DNA of 64,000 bases, taken from the NCBI GenBank assembly GCA_019637155.1, contig JAHBWE010000007.1, positions 124,001 through 188,000 on the forward strand. The letters run 5' to 3'. Each line of letters begins with the position of its first letter. Position 1 is the stretch's first letter. The DNA is from Labilithrix sp. GTDB taxonomy: Bacteria > Myxococcota_A > Polyangia > Polyangiales > Polyangiaceae. The notes beneath the pieces are model-generated. The model was not told where the DNA came from. It searched no databases and worked only from the letters and a program-made list of their open reading frames with translations. Shown here piece after piece: positions 30,475-39,265 of this stretch. The position numbers and the translations under genes were made by a program.

Positions 30475-33281
30475 GGCTGGTCGTCGACGCGGGTCTCGCG
30501 CCCGGTGTCTTCAAGGAACCGAGCGTGCTCGTTTGTCTCGGCAACAGCGAAGGCCGCGCCACGCAGCTGCGCCCACGAAACGGTGGCCTGCCGACATCCT
30601 TCGCCGGTAGCTGCGCCACACGCGCTGCGATAGGCGTCGTGTATCTGGCGGGTTGGCCATCGCTCAGCGGCCTGCCCCGTGTTGATGGCCCAGTAGAAAG
30701 CTAGCCAGTCCATCTCGACTCCTTGCGTCAACTTGTCGTCCGTCGCAGTCGAGTCCAAGCAGTGGGTGTTCCGCCATCTCCTCTTCTCCGTGCACGAGAT
30801 CGGATACGGAGGCTTCGTCAAGGAGAGCGCCGGCCGACCGGGGTCGGGTTCGGGGTCGAGGCCGCACTCCTCTGCGCCCGAACGACAGGTCGTATCGAGG
30901 AACTCCTTGTAATAGCCGAATGTGCAGTCCGCGTCGGTGTCCCGGTTCCAGAGCTTCGCCGCGAGGAAGTGCGCGTAGCCCTCGCTCTGTGCGGCATTTG
31001 CGGTCTCCATCGACTGGATGCAATGCGACCCGTCGACCAGGGGAACGTGACGACAGGCACACACTGGGTTGATGTCGTCCGTTCCGTACGACTTGGCGAG
31101 CGTCCCCTGCGACGCGTGCTGGAAGAAGTGTCCGAGCTCGTGTCCGACGACGAACTTGAACCGATTGCTGCCGAACACACCTGGTCGCTGCACGAAGTCG
31201 GGCTCAAGGTAGAGCCTATTGCCACTCGTACACGCCGTGCCACGAATGGAAGGGCACTCCTGATTCGCAAAGATCGTCGGCGTCGCGCCCGCGTAGCGGC
31301 GCTCGACGAGGCCGAGAACGACGGACAGATCGCCGCCCGTCTCGCGCTCGCGTTCGAGTGCGTGGCTCACCACCGCCGCAACGCGCGTGGTCGGCGTGAT
31401 CGAGTCCTTGGTCCCGACGTCGGTGGCGTTGATTCGAAGCATGGGAGGACCGTAGCCGTTCGGCCATCCTGCAAACGCCCCCTCCGCTGCCGTGACGGTT
31501 CGACACGCGCTCGGCGCGTCCGCCGCTCGCTCCGCGAAGGCAGTGCAAAACCTTGGCGTGCTCGCATTCTCGCTGTCCGCGACGACGATGTTCGCAGCGC
31601 CGAGGCTGCTCGTCGTGCTCTCCGCACAAGCAGCGCCGGTCGGATCTGCGCACATGACCGGTCGAAGGAAGAACGCGGCGCGAAGGTTGTCCTCGCGGCC
31701 CCACGCAAACGGGTCCGGGAGCCGGTCCTTCGGAATGCAGCCGCGTTCGTCGAGGACTCCATCGAACGCGTACCGCACGGCGCCGTCGGCTATGAGCGTC
31801 ACGCTCGCGAGCGCGCGGGACGCCGGGAACGCTTGCACGCCGCGCGCGGCGTAATAGTCCTCTGAAGCACCATTGCTCCAGGGCCCCGAGTCGACGAAGT
31901 CGGCCGGCCAATCGAAGCAGACCTCGGTGGGACGGATCACCTCGACCGACCAGCAGAACCCGTCGCCGTCACGTGTTCGAACGCACCGGCTTCCCACGTC
32001 CACGAATCTCGATTCGGAGGGGTCGAACTCGTCGATCGAACCGCCGACATTGGCTCCCGTCACTGCGTTGAACCTCAGTTTCAAGTAGAATTGTCGGTCG
32101 TCGCCACCGCAGAGAAGGGCGTCGTCATCCCAGACGTCGAACGTCGCCTCGACCTCCGCGGCCTCGAGGTCCAACGGGGCATCGAAAAGCTCGTCGCAGT
32201 TGTTCTCTTCCGCGCACTCTTGCATGTCCCGCGGCCCGAGCTCATGGCCACCGATGATCACCGACTTGAACACCGGATCGTTGTCGCCGCAGCCGTCGTC
32301 CCCGCGAGTGACCTCGGTCACACGCAGCCGGAATCGCGGCCCAGTTGGACCCGCGAAGGTGCTGAGCGTCATCGAGGCCGCCGCGAACGGCGCGGGCGGA
32401 ACGGGCGCGGTCGAATAGCCAGGACCATAGAAGTTCGACACCGCTCGCGCCGTCGCCGCGGCGCTCGGCTCACCAGGTGCGTCGATCGTGAGGTCCAACG
32501 TCTGCGTGGGCACGGGGATGACGTCGGTCGCGGTGCAGCGCAGTGAGCCACTCTCCGCGGTAACGGACGTGCCGAGGATCGACCACGTCGCCGACCCCTG
32601 AGAAGGATCGAAGTAGCCGTAGAACGCGTAGGGGTTCAGACCCGGCTGAAAGAGCGTCGACGGCGTGCTGAAGGACGTGCCCTCCAGTCGATTGTCGGCG
32701 CCGAGCGCGAGTTCGATCGGACCCATCGTCTCGTTTTCGTAGCCGAACAGGCCCGCAGCGGAGTCGACGCGCGATTGCGAGAGACACGTGAGGATCGGAC
32801 GGAGCCCGAAGAGTCGCGACCAATGCTCGAAGGCCTCGAACTGGACCGACGTGTGCTGCTCGATCTTCACCGACTTCGCAAAGAACGAGCCCTGGATCCC
32901 GGCGCTGTGCTGGTGCGCCCTCAGCGAGAGCGCGGCGTACGGGGCGAACACGGAGCCGCGGAACGGACCGTCCACGTTCACTGCCTGGGTGCCGGTAAAG
33001 CCGAGGATGAACCGGCCGCTCGGTCCCGACGTCGCGACCGAGCCGGCGAGCCCGACCGCGCTGCGCACGAGGAGCACGACCGGACCATTGGTCGTGTCGA
33101 CGGCGAGGGCGGCTTTCGAGTGAATGTCGAGCGAGTTGAGCTCGTATCGACCGGCAGAAAGCGAGAGGACGCTCTGCGACTTCGTCGTGACGCTGGCGTA
33201 GCGCCCGGGGGCGAGTTGAACGTTTGCGCCCGCGGTCACGGGGACGTTCTGCGTTCCGGGCGTCACCACGAGCGGCATCAC
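30471..33281 (-). CDS. Extracytoplasmic gluzincin-like protein, C-terminal 936 residues
   Basis: A 936-residue frame starting at GTG 33281. The N-terminal 150 residues are beta-rich (LAPGRYASVTTKSQSVLSLS, GRYELNSLDIHSKAALAVDT) and continue the pattern of the preceding 142-residue frame. A middle beta region is rich in Cys and Asp. Near residue 710 the zinc motif VVGHELGHFFQH appears, with a possible third ligand in the following AQSEGYAHFLAAKLW. It has no signal peptide of its own. The upstream frame, in the same phase, supplies one and is separated by a single TAG and 19 sense codons. I interpret both as one interrupted gene of about 1,100 codons. Confidence 0.7.
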   Translation of the reverse strand: MMPLVVTPGTQNVPVTAGANVQLAPGRYASVTTKSQSVLSLSAGRYELNSLDIHSKAALAVDTTNGPVVLLVRSAVGLAGSVATSGPSGRFILGFTGTQAVNVDGPFRGSVFAPYAALSLRAHQHSAGIQGSFFAKSVKIEQHTSVQFEAFEHWSRLFGLRPILTCLSQSRVDSAAGLFGYENETMGPIELALGADNRLEGTSFSTPSTLFQPGLNPYAFYGYFDPSQGSATWSILGTSVTAESGSLRCTATDVIPVPTQTLDLTIDAPGEPSAAATARAVSNFYGPGYSTAPVPPAPFAAASMTLSTFAGPTGPRFRLRVTEVTRGDDGCGDNDPVFKSVIIGGHELGPRDMQECAEENNCDELFDAPLDLEAAEVEATFDVWDDDALLCGGDDRQFYLKLRFNAVTGANVGGSIDEFDPSESRFVDVGSRCVRTRDGDGFCWSVEVIRPTEVCFDWPADFVDSGPWSNGASEDYYAARGVQAFPASRALASVTLIADGAVRYAFDGVLDERGCIPKDRLPDPFAWGREDNLRAAFFLRPVMCADPTGAACAESTTSSLGAANIVVADSENASTPRFCTAFAERAADAPSACRTVTAAEGAFAGWPNGYGPPMLRINATDVGTKDSITPTTRVAAVVSHALERERETGGDLSVVLGLVERRYAGATPTIFANQECPSIRGTACTSGNRLYLEPDFVQRPGVFGSNRFKFVVGHELGHFFQHASQGTLAKSYGTDDINPVCACRHVPLVDGSHCIQSMETANAAQSEGYAHFLAAKLWNRDTDADCTFGYYKEFLDTTCRSGAEECGLDPEPDPGRPALSLTKPPYPISCTEKRRWRNTHCLDSTATDDKLTQGVEMDWLAFYWAINTGQAAERWPTRQIHDAYRSACGAATGEGCRQATVSWAQLRGAAFAVAETNEHARFLEDTGRETRVDDQP

Positions 33282-33338
33282 GATGCTGCGAACGGGGACC
33301 GCCTGGTGCTGGTGCGTCGCGCCGGTGATGGTAGCGCC

Positions 33339-33767
33339 CTAATGACGAAGAACTGCCCCCGCCGATGTGACGTCCCCGTCGACGGTCGCACGATTCTTCA
33401 ATTCGACAGGGCCCACGCTCACGACGTCGCGCGCCTGTGACCAAGTGCTCAAGAGCGTCTTCGAAAGACCGGCGTTGAACACGAGACCGGCGGCTCCACT
33501 CTGCGACGCGACGACCGATGCATGGGGGTCGATCGAGATCCCGTCGCCAGCCGCGATCGCGATGTCCGCCAGCTCGCGCCCCGACGGAAGCAGGATGGCT
33601 GCGTTCTGGTTTGGGGTCAGCGTCACTGCGCTTCCGACGCTGCCTGCGCGTTCACCGCCGCTCCGAGCGCTCGGCGCCGCTTCGTTCGCGCGCTCGCTGC
33701 ACCCCGCACCAAGCGCGACGCTCGCCACCACGAGCGCAAGCCACCGTCCCCATCGGCGATTCTTCAT
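33339..33767 (-). CDS. N-terminal part of the split metallopeptidase-like lipoprotein
   Basis: 142 residues. The lipoprotein signal peptide ends ASVALGAGC (Cys24), followed by a Ser/Gly-rich linker and a beta-rich stretch (residues 48-142) ending KNRATVDGDVTSAGAVLRH before a TAG at 33341-33339. Reading on in the same frame after the TAG gives GATITGATHQHQAVPVRSIV and then the next listed protein, with no shift of frame. The CAT-TAG codons differ from CAG by a three-base TTA, so an insertion or a point change could have created the stop. A Shine-Dalgarno AAGGAGGGG precedes the ATG. Confidence 0.65.
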   Translation of the reverse strand: MKNRRWGRWLALVVASVALGAGCSERANEAAPSARSGGERAGSVGSAVTLTPNQNAAILLPSGRELADIAIAAGDGISIDPHASVVASQSGAAGLVFNAGLSKTLLSTWSQARDVVSVGPVELKNRATVDGDVTSAGAVLRH

Positions 33768-33834
33768 GGCCCCTCCTTGTCGGCTTCCACGAAAACATCG
33801 CAACCCGCAGAGGTCAAGGGTCAGACGTGACGGT

Positions 33835-33849
33835 GCGCCGCAACGGCGC
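33835..33849 (-). terminator. Small hairpin after the hydrolase gene
   Basis: GCGCCG-CAA-CGGCGC, a perfect 6-bp stem with a 3-nt loop, begins 10 nt after the hydrolase stop on the minus strand. No U-tract follows. It may attenuate transcription into the downstream lipoprotein gene. Confidence 0.35.
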
Positions 33850-33859
33850 CAAACCGGCG

Positions 33860-34621
33860 CTACGCGGTTTTGTTCGCCGCCAGGTGCGTGCGGACGGCGG
33901 CGTTGAAGGCCTGGGAGGCTTCGAGGTTGACGTGGTGGCCGGCGCTCTCGAGGACCTCGCGGCGGGCGTTGGGCATCGACTTCGCGTACGCGTCCGCCAT
34001 CTGATGGAAGATGGGGAGGTCGCGCGCGCCCGAGACGATGAGCGCGGGGGCGCGGACGTTCGCGAGGCGGAGGAGCGGGTCGGGCTCGTTCCAGGTCGCG
34101 GTGACCTTCCCCGTCCAGTGATGGCCCATGTAGTCGAGGACGATCGAGCGGACCTCGTCGAAGAGCTCCTCCGAGTGGCGGAGCGACTCGAAGAGCGGAT
34201 CCTCGAGCCACATCTCCGCCGCGGTCGCGCGATCGCCGTCGTTCGCGAGGCCGACGCAGCGCTGCCACGACTCGATCCCGAGCTTGCGTCCGAGCAGCAT
34301 CGGGCTCGCGAGGACGAGGGACGCGACGCGATCGGGATACTGCAGCGCGAAGTCGACCGCGACCGCGGCGCCGAACGCGCACGCGATGACGTGGGCCTTG
34401 CCGAGGTGCGCCGCGTCCATCGCGCGCGCGACCTCCCTCGCGTATTCGACCTCACCGACCTCGCGCGCCTGCGGTCCGAAGCCGGGCAGGTCCACGAGCA
34501 AGAGGCGGTGGTCCTTCCCGAAGGCCTCGACCTGCCGCCGCCAGATGCGCGAGTCGAGCGCGAACCCGTGCAGGAGCACGAGGGCGGGACGATCGTCGGC
34601 TGCTCGTGCGCGCGCGGCCAT
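33860..34621 (-). CDS. Alpha/beta-hydrolase fold protein lacking the nucleophile Ser
   Basis: 253 residues with a complete alpha/beta-hydrolase fold: oxyanion-loop motif LLHGFALDSRIW (16-27), LLLVDLPGFGPQ, nucleophile elbow IACAFGAAVA (79-88), Asp201 in SGARDLPIF and His229/His230 in SAGHHVNLE. The elbow should read G-x-S-x-G; here it is A80-C81-A82-F83-G84, so the catalytic Ser is Ala. The acid and base residues are kept. It may be a non-catalytic binding protein, or Cys81 may substitute. There is no signal peptide. TATAAC and GGAGG precede the start. Confidence 0.85.
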   Translation of the reverse strand: MAARARAADDRPALVLLHGFALDSRIWRRQVEAFGKDHRLLLVDLPGFGPQAREVGEVEYAREVARAMDAAHLGKAHVIACAFGAAVAVDFALQYPDRVASLVLASPMLLGRKLGIESWQRCVGLANDGDRATAAEMWLEDPLFESLRHSEELFDEVRSIVLDYMGHHWTGKVTATWNEPDPLLRLANVRAPALIVSGARDLPIFHQMADAYAKSMPNARREVLESAGHHVNLEASQAFNAAVRTHLAANKTA

Positions 34622-34996
34622 TCAGATCCTCCGGGTTATAGACGGAGACGTCCGGCGTTGTCGATCGCGAAGGAGCTGGTCGAGATCGACGGTCATCCTC
34701 GGCACCGCGCGCGACGAGGACACGGTGTCCTCCGGCGCGTAGCGCGCGTCCTCGGCGTCGAGCTCGGTTCACGTCCCGCGCGCGGTCGAGCGCGAGGAAG
34801 ACACGAGCGCGTGTGACAGCCCGCACGCGTTGACGATCCATCACCGCGTCCACGCTGCAGCACTCACACGACGCAAGCGCTGTCACCCGACGGGTGACGG
34901 TTGGTTCCGCTCCACGCCAGGCCCCCCCGACGACCACGCTGAAATCGCTCGCCTTTTCGAGGCTACACTCACAATGTAGGTTGGCATGCGCAGAGC
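34622..34996. other. Gene-free 375-nt stretch between divergent genes
   Basis: No convincing reading frame was found. The stretch contains a 17-bp palindrome (34881-34897), the inverted pair GTGACAGC/GCTGTCAC about 60 nt apart, a TACACT -10-like box at 34964-34969 for the + strand lipoprotein, and two copies of the self-palindromic GCATGC (34984 and 34995, the second running into the gene). Confidence 0.5.
34881..34897. promoter_or_regulatory. 17-bp operator-like palindrome
   Basis: GTCACCCGACGGGTGAC is a perfect inverted repeat of 8-bp arms around one A. It lies about 70 nt upstream of the TACACT box of the next gene and within the divergent intergenic space. Its symmetry fits a dimeric repressor site; the regulator is unknown. 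Confidence 0.4.
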
Positions 34997-36070
34997 ATGC
35001 GAGCGGACATGCTTCGCTCCATCGCCTGCCTCGCCCTTCCTCTTCTCATGCTCGCCGGCTGCACCGTGAACGCGGACGACACGAGCGCCGCGAGCGAACA
35101 GCACGCGACCTCGGCGGAGGACGTCGAGGTCGCGCGTCTGCGGACGGCGTTTCGCCAGGGCGCGAGCCCGCTCCCGCGGACGGCTGATCGGAGCGCCCTC
35201 GCGAAGGCCCTCGGCTTCGGCAGCCGGAGCCCGGACGGGCTTCGTCGCGTGTGGACGTGCGCGCGTCGGGCGGCGGGCCGCGGCGACGAACCGGGCGCGA
35301 CGACCGTCCACTACTCGTTCCAGCCGGGCGCGGCCGACGACGAGGCGACGAACGAGGCGGACGGGTTCGGCGCCAGCTTCGTCCGCGATCCGCAGGTCCC
35401 GAGCGAGCTGATCGGTTATCGCGCCGGCCACACGCCGGGAGCGATTCAGACCTTCCAGACCGTGCGCGTCGACGGCGACGACCTCGTGATGGAGGAGACG
35501 CTGCGCCTCGGCGTCGGCGCCAGCACGTACGAGCAGGAGCGCTGGAACAAGGCACGCAACACGTACGAGTCCGCGCTCTCGGGCAGCGGCTTGGCGCTCG
35601 CGTACACGCGCTGCACGAACCCAGCCGGTCACCAGAACGGCGCGCCGGTCGTCTTCTACGACGACTTCTCCGACGCGAGCTTCACGCGACAGAGCTGGGG
35701 CGACAACGTGCGGCTCGAGGGCGCGATGCTGGAGCCCTGGACCGACGCGCGTCTGACGGTGTCGGCTCCCTTCTCCACGTTTCACGTGACGTACGGCCAC
35801 ACCCCCTCGAGAGGCACGTTCTACATCGGCGATCTCCAGATCCGTCACATCAACAGCAAGCTCCTGATCAACGGCACGCTCTCCAGCTTCGCGATCGACA
35901 ACGGCGAGGAAGTGACGTTCGAGCTCCTCGAGGACGAGGTGCGCATCACGAAGGGCGACGAGTCGATGTCGATTCCTTCGGGGCAAGGGCACGTCGTCCC
36001 CGCGGGCTCCGTCGTCCATCTCCTTCCCGAGGGCTTCAGCATCGACCGCATCCGCATCGACGCGCTCTGA
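34997..36070 (+). CDS. Lipoprotein of unknown function, 357 residues
   Basis: The signal sequence MLRSIACLALPLLMLAGC (from the ATG at 35009 or, four codons earlier, 34997) has a canonical LAGC lipobox. The mature protein has a charged helical start (residues 40-75), a middle region with a possible disulfide pair, and a beta-rich C-terminal half (about 215-350: RLEGAMLEPWTDARLTVSAP, NGTLSSFAIDNGEEVTFELL). No known family was recognised. It is transcribed away from the hydrolase, probably from the TACACT box. Confidence 0.75.
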   Translation: MRADMLRSIACLALPLLMLAGCTVNADDTSAASEQHATSAEDVEVARLRTAFRQGASPLPRTADRSALAKALGFGSRSPDGLRRVWTCARRAAGRGDEPGATTVHYSFQPGAADDEATNEADGFGASFVRDPQVPSELIGYRAGHTPGAIQTFQTVRVDGDDLVMEETLRLGVGASTYEQERWNKARNTYESALSGSGLALAYTRCTNPAGHQNGAPVVFYDDFSDASFTRQSWGDNVRLEGAMLEPWTDARLTVSAPFSTFHVTYGHTPSRGTFYIGDLQIRHINSKLLINGTLSSFAIDNGEEVTFELLEDEVRITKGDESMSIPSGQGHVVPAGSVVHLLPEGFSIDRIRIDAL

Positions 36071-36186
36071 CCGAAGGAGCCGATCGCGCCCGTCTTCGTC
36101 GCATCGGACGAGCGCCCGATGGTGCTGTGATCGTGGCACGCGAGGGTCGACGCCGCAATCGAGGTCCGGCTTCGCCAAGACCGAGC

Positions 36187-36192
36187 TACGGT
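36187..36192 (+). promoter_or_regulatory. -10-like TACGGT, leaderless start
   Basis: TACGGT ends 5 nt before the ATG at 36198. The 127-nt gap before this gene shows no other feature. Confidence 0.35.
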
Positions 36193-36197
36193 GGCCC

Positions 36198-36677
36198 ATG
36201 GCCGATAGCAAGACCCTCGCGCAGCTACAGCTCACCGTGGCATCCGAGAAGCCGTTCGTCGCGACCGGGTGGTGGCAGGGGTTGCCGGTTCGTTACGAGG
36301 AAACCTACGTTTCCCACCAAAAAGGGAACAGCGTCATGACCGTGCTTTTCGTGCAAGCACCGGCGTCGCTGCCGCTCGCCCTCCGAGCCATCCACCACAC
36401 CACCGACGCGCCCTTCGGAATTCCGATCGCCCTCTCTTCGGACAGCGACTTCGACGGCCGGTACCGCTGCTTCGCCGGCTCGCCCCAGGCCGCGGCCGTC
36501 CTGCAGAACCCCCAGTTCCGTCAGCTCGTCACGGCGGGCCGTCGGCGGGGTCGACCGGGTGAGGTCCTCACGCTCGACTCCACCAACGGGCAGGTTCGGA
36601 TGACGATCGCGAGCTGGGATCACCCCGTCGAGATCGTGTCGGGCGCCCTCGCGGCGGCCCGGATGCTGGCTGTTTGA
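36198..36677 (+). CDS. Hypothetical cytoplasmic protein, 159 residues
   Basis: A soluble protein without signal peptide or TM helix. The pattern is alternating strands and helices: TGWWQGLPVRYEETYVSHQK, a hydrophobic strand VMTVLFVQAP, a central LSSDSDFDGRYRCFAGSP and a C-terminal helix VSGALAAARMLAV. No family was recognised. It has a leaderless-type start and is followed after 20 nt by the transporter gene, which has its own -10-like box. Confidence 0.6.
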   Translation: MADSKTLAQLQLTVASEKPFVATGWWQGLPVRYEETYVSHQKGNSVMTVLFVQAPASLPLALRAIHHTTDAPFGIPIALSSDSDFDGRYRCFAGSPQAAAVLQNPQFRQLVTAGRRRGRPGEVLTLDSTNGQVRMTIASWDHPVEIVSGALAAARMLAV

Positions 36678-36685
36678 CGACTTGC

Positions 36686-36691
36686 TAGCAT
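36686..36691 (+). promoter_or_regulatory. -10-like TAGCAT, leaderless start
   Basis: TAGCAT ends 6 nt before the GTG start at 36698 of the MFS gene. Confidence 0.35.
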
Positions 36692-36697
36692 GACCGC

Positions 36698-37948
36698 GTG
36701 CGCGGGCGGTCGGTCGTGGTGGCGCTCGCTGCGTTGTACGTCGCGCAGGGGATACCGTTCGGGTTCGCGACGGAGTACTTGCCGGTCGTCCTCCGCGAGA
36801 GCGGCGCGAGCTACACCGCGATCGCGGCGCTGTTCTGGCTGCAGCTGCCGTGGCAGCTCAAGATGGTCTGGGCGAGCGTGGCGGATCGGCCTTCGGTGCG
36901 GCCCCATACGCGGCGCGCGATCCTCGCGATGCAGCTCGCGCTGACGGTGACGGTCGCGTGCTTCGCGATCGCGCCGCTGAAGAACGCGCTCGGTCTGTGG
37001 CTCGCGCTCACCTTCCTCTCCGCGCTCTTCGCCTCGACGCAGGACGTGTTCGTCGACGCCTTCGCCGTGCGCGTGCTCCGCCCCGACGAGCGCGGCTTCG
37101 GGAACACCGCGCAGGTCGCGGGGTATCGCCTCGGCATGCTCGTCGGCGGCGCGGCGCTCCTGCTGCTCGTCGGCGTCCTCGGCGAGCGCGTCACCTTGCT
37201 CGCGTGCGCCGCCGCGGTGGGCGCCGCGAGCCTCGGCGCCTTCTTCGGCGCGGAGGAGGCGCTCCCCTCGCCGCGCAAAGGGGGACCTCGCTCGGAGCAG
37301 GCGCGCGGCGGCGGCGCCGGCGACCCGGGCGAGAGCGCGGCGCTCGGCGGCTGGGCGCTCGTGCGGCACATGCTCGGCGGCGACGCGCGGCGCGTCGTGC
37401 TCGTCGCGCTCACGTTCAAGCTCGGGCTCCACATGGCGGTGTCGCTGCTCAAGCCGATGGCGGTCGACTACGGATGGTCGAAGCAGCAGATCGGCGCCGC
37501 GATGGTGAGCGTCGGCTCCGCCTCCGCGCTCGCAGGCGCCGCGGCCGGCGGCGCGGTGCACCGGTTCCTCCGCGAGAAGCGCGCGCTCGCGAGCGCGCTC
37601 GTCCTCCAGGCGCTCGTCTGCGCGCCGCTCGTCGTCGTCGATCGGATGCACGCGCCGATCGGCGTCACGACCGCCGCCCTCGCGATCGAGCACTTCGGGA
37701 GCGGCCTCGGGACGACGGTCCTCTTCGCCGCGCTCATGACCGCGACGCGGCCCGCGAACGCCGGGCTCCAGTACACGATCCTGACGAGCTTGAACGCGTT
37801 CGCGCTCGGCATCGGCGGCCTCCTCGGCGGGATCTGCGCCGATCTCGTCGGAAAACAGGCCACCTTCGCGCTCGCGACCGTGGTCTGCCTCCTGCCTGGA
37901 TCGCTAATCATCCGGTGGGACCAAGCCGCGGCCGCTTCGCGAGCATGA
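36698..37948 (+). CDS. AmpG/PAT-type MFS transporter
   Basis: 416 residues with 12 predicted TM helices. The opening ALYVAQGIPFGFATEYLPVV and the motif ALFWLQLPWQLKMVWASVAD match the peptide-acetyl-CoA transporter/AmpG branch of the major facilitator superfamily. AmpG members import muropeptides; eukaryotic members carry acetyl-CoA. The substrate here is not readable. A Ser/Gly/Arg-rich cytoplasmic loop (about residues 190-215) joins the two halves. The GTG start gives RGRSVVV directly before TM1. Confidence 0.85.
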   Translation: MRGRSVVVALAALYVAQGIPFGFATEYLPVVLRESGASYTAIAALFWLQLPWQLKMVWASVADRPSVRPHTRRAILAMQLALTVTVACFAIAPLKNALGLWLALTFLSALFASTQDVFVDAFAVRVLRPDERGFGNTAQVAGYRLGMLVGGAALLLLVGVLGERVTLLACAAAVGAASLGAFFGAEEALPSPRKGGPRSEQARGGGAGDPGESAALGGWALVRHMLGGDARRVVLVALTFKLGLHMAVSLLKPMAVDYGWSKQQIGAAMVSVGSASALAGAAAGGAVHRFLREKRALASALVLQALVCAPLVVVDRMHAPIGVTTAALAIEHFGSGLGTTVLFAALMTATRPANAGLQYTILTSLNAFALGIGGLLGGICADLVGKQATFALATVVCLLPGSLIIRWDQAAAASRA

Positions 37949-37951
37949 TGC

Positions 37952-37957
37952 TAAACT
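37952..37957 (+). promoter_or_regulatory. -10-like TAAACT, leaderless start
   Basis: TAAACT ends 6 nt before the ATG of the first RCC1 lipoprotein, just after the transporter stop. It would drive both RCC1 genes. Confidence 0.4.
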
Positions 37958-37963
37958 GACGCC

Positions 37964-39265
37964 ATGGCTTTGGGCTCGCGGCGCTGGGTGCTTGCCGTGA
38001 TGGGCGCTGCGTGCGTGGCGTTCGCATGCAACGCGATCGTCGGCGTCGAGGACGTGAAGCTGAAGGGCAGCGGCGGCACGCGCCTCCAGAACGAAGGCGG
38101 CCCCGACGACGACGACGACTTCGGCGACGACGACGACGACGGGCCGCGCGACTCCGGACCGACCGTGGAGAAAGACCGGCCGCAGCTCGCGCTCGGCTTC
38201 AGCCACACCTGCGCCCGCATGCTCGACGGCACCGTCCGCTGCTGGGGCGCCAACGTCTTCGGCCAGCTCGGCGACGGCGCCGAGGTGCGCGACGCGCAGG
38301 CCCCGATCCCGCCCGACTCGCTGCGCGCGAAGGACGTGCCCAACGTCAAGGACGCGATCCAGATCGCGGCCGGCAGCAACCACACCTGCATCCTCAAGGC
38401 GTCGGGCAAGGTGCTGTGCTGGGGCGACAACTTCTACGGCCAGCTCGGCGACGGGACGGAGCTCGACTCGTCGAACCCGGTCGAGGTGAAGGAGCTCGAC
38501 GACGCGGTCACGCTCTCGGCCGGCGGCAACGTCACGTGCGTCATCCGCCAGAGCAAGAAGGCCGCGTGCTGGGGCTACAACTTCCGCGGCGGGCTCGGCG
38601 ACGGCACGACCGCCGACTCGACCAAGCCCGTCACCGTGAACGGCCTCGACGACGTCGCGCAGATCGCGCCCGCCGCCAACCACACCTGCGCGGTGAAGAC
38701 GAACGGCGAGCTCTGGTGCTGGGGCGGCGCGGTCGACGGCCAGCTCGGCACCGGCTCGCTCGAAGACACGACGAAGCCGACGCGCGTGACCGCGCTCTCG
38801 GACGTCGTCGAGGTCGCGGTCGCGTCCGCGTACTCGTGCGCGCGGACGCGCAGCGGGACGATCCACTGCTGGGGCCGCAACAGCGACGGACAGCTCGGCG
38901 CGGGGGCGATCAGCACCGCGGCGAACCCCTCGCCGATCGCGGTCGCGATCACCGACGCGATCTCGCTCGGCGCGGGCAGCACGCACACCTGCGCCGTCCG
39001 CAAGGCCGGCAACGTCATGTGCTGGGGCAACGGCGTCTTCGGGCAGCTCGGCATCGGACCGGTCGACGCGGCGACGAACAAGAGCCCGATCCCGGTCGAC
39101 GTGCAGAACGTGCAGACTGCACGCTTCATTTGGAACGGCGGCGGCCGCACCTGCGCGCTGACCTCGGACGACAAGGCGCTCTGCTGGGGCCGCAACGGCG
39201 ACGGGCAGCTCGGCATCGGCTCGACCGAAGACAAGAACGTCCCCACGCCGGTGAGCGACTTCTGA
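37964..39265 (+). CDS. RCC1-repeat lipoprotein, first of a tandem pair
   Basis: 433 residues. Lipobox VAFAC with Cys22, then CNAIVGVEDVKLK, a poly-Asp linker (DDDDDFGDDDDDG) and seven RCC1-type blades, each with a CWGxNxxGQLGxG core (for example RCWGANVFGQLGDG, LCWGDNFYGQLGDG, HCWGRNSDGQLGAG) and a paired Cys (HTCA...CWG). The seven repeats should form a closed beta-propeller, lipid-anchored at the cell envelope. Its ligand is unknown. The stop overlaps the start of the second copy by one base. Confidence 0.9.
   Translation: MALGSRRWVLAVMGAACVAFACNAIVGVEDVKLKGSGGTRLQNEGGPDDDDDFGDDDDDGPRDSGPTVEKDRPQLALGFSHTCARMLDGTVRCWGANVFGQLGDGAEVRDAQAPIPPDSLRAKDVPNVKDAIQIAAGSNHTCILKASGKVLCWGDNFYGQLGDGTELDSSNPVEVKELDDAVTLSAGGNVTCVIRQSKKAACWGYNFRGGLGDGTTADSTKPVTVNGLDDVAQIAPAANHTCAVKTNGELWCWGGAVDGQLGTGSLEDTTKPTRVTALSDVVEVAVASAYSCARTRSGTIHCWGRNSDGQLGAGAISTAANPSPIAVAITDAISLGAGSTHTCAVRKAGNVMCWGNGVFGQLGIGPVDAATNKSPIPVDVQNVQTARFIWNGGGRTCALTSDDKALCWGRNGDGQLGIGSTEDKNVPTPVSDF

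Noticed and set aside
33282..33338. Frameshift between the two parts of the metallopeptidase-like gene
   Set aside because: The two parts are in the same phase; only a TAG separates them, so it is a nonsense-type interruption.
34452..34937. 161-codon minus-strand frame upstream of the hydrolase
   Set aside because: Overlaps the hydrolase 5' end in another frame and is Arg/Ala-rich without motif; probably non-coding.
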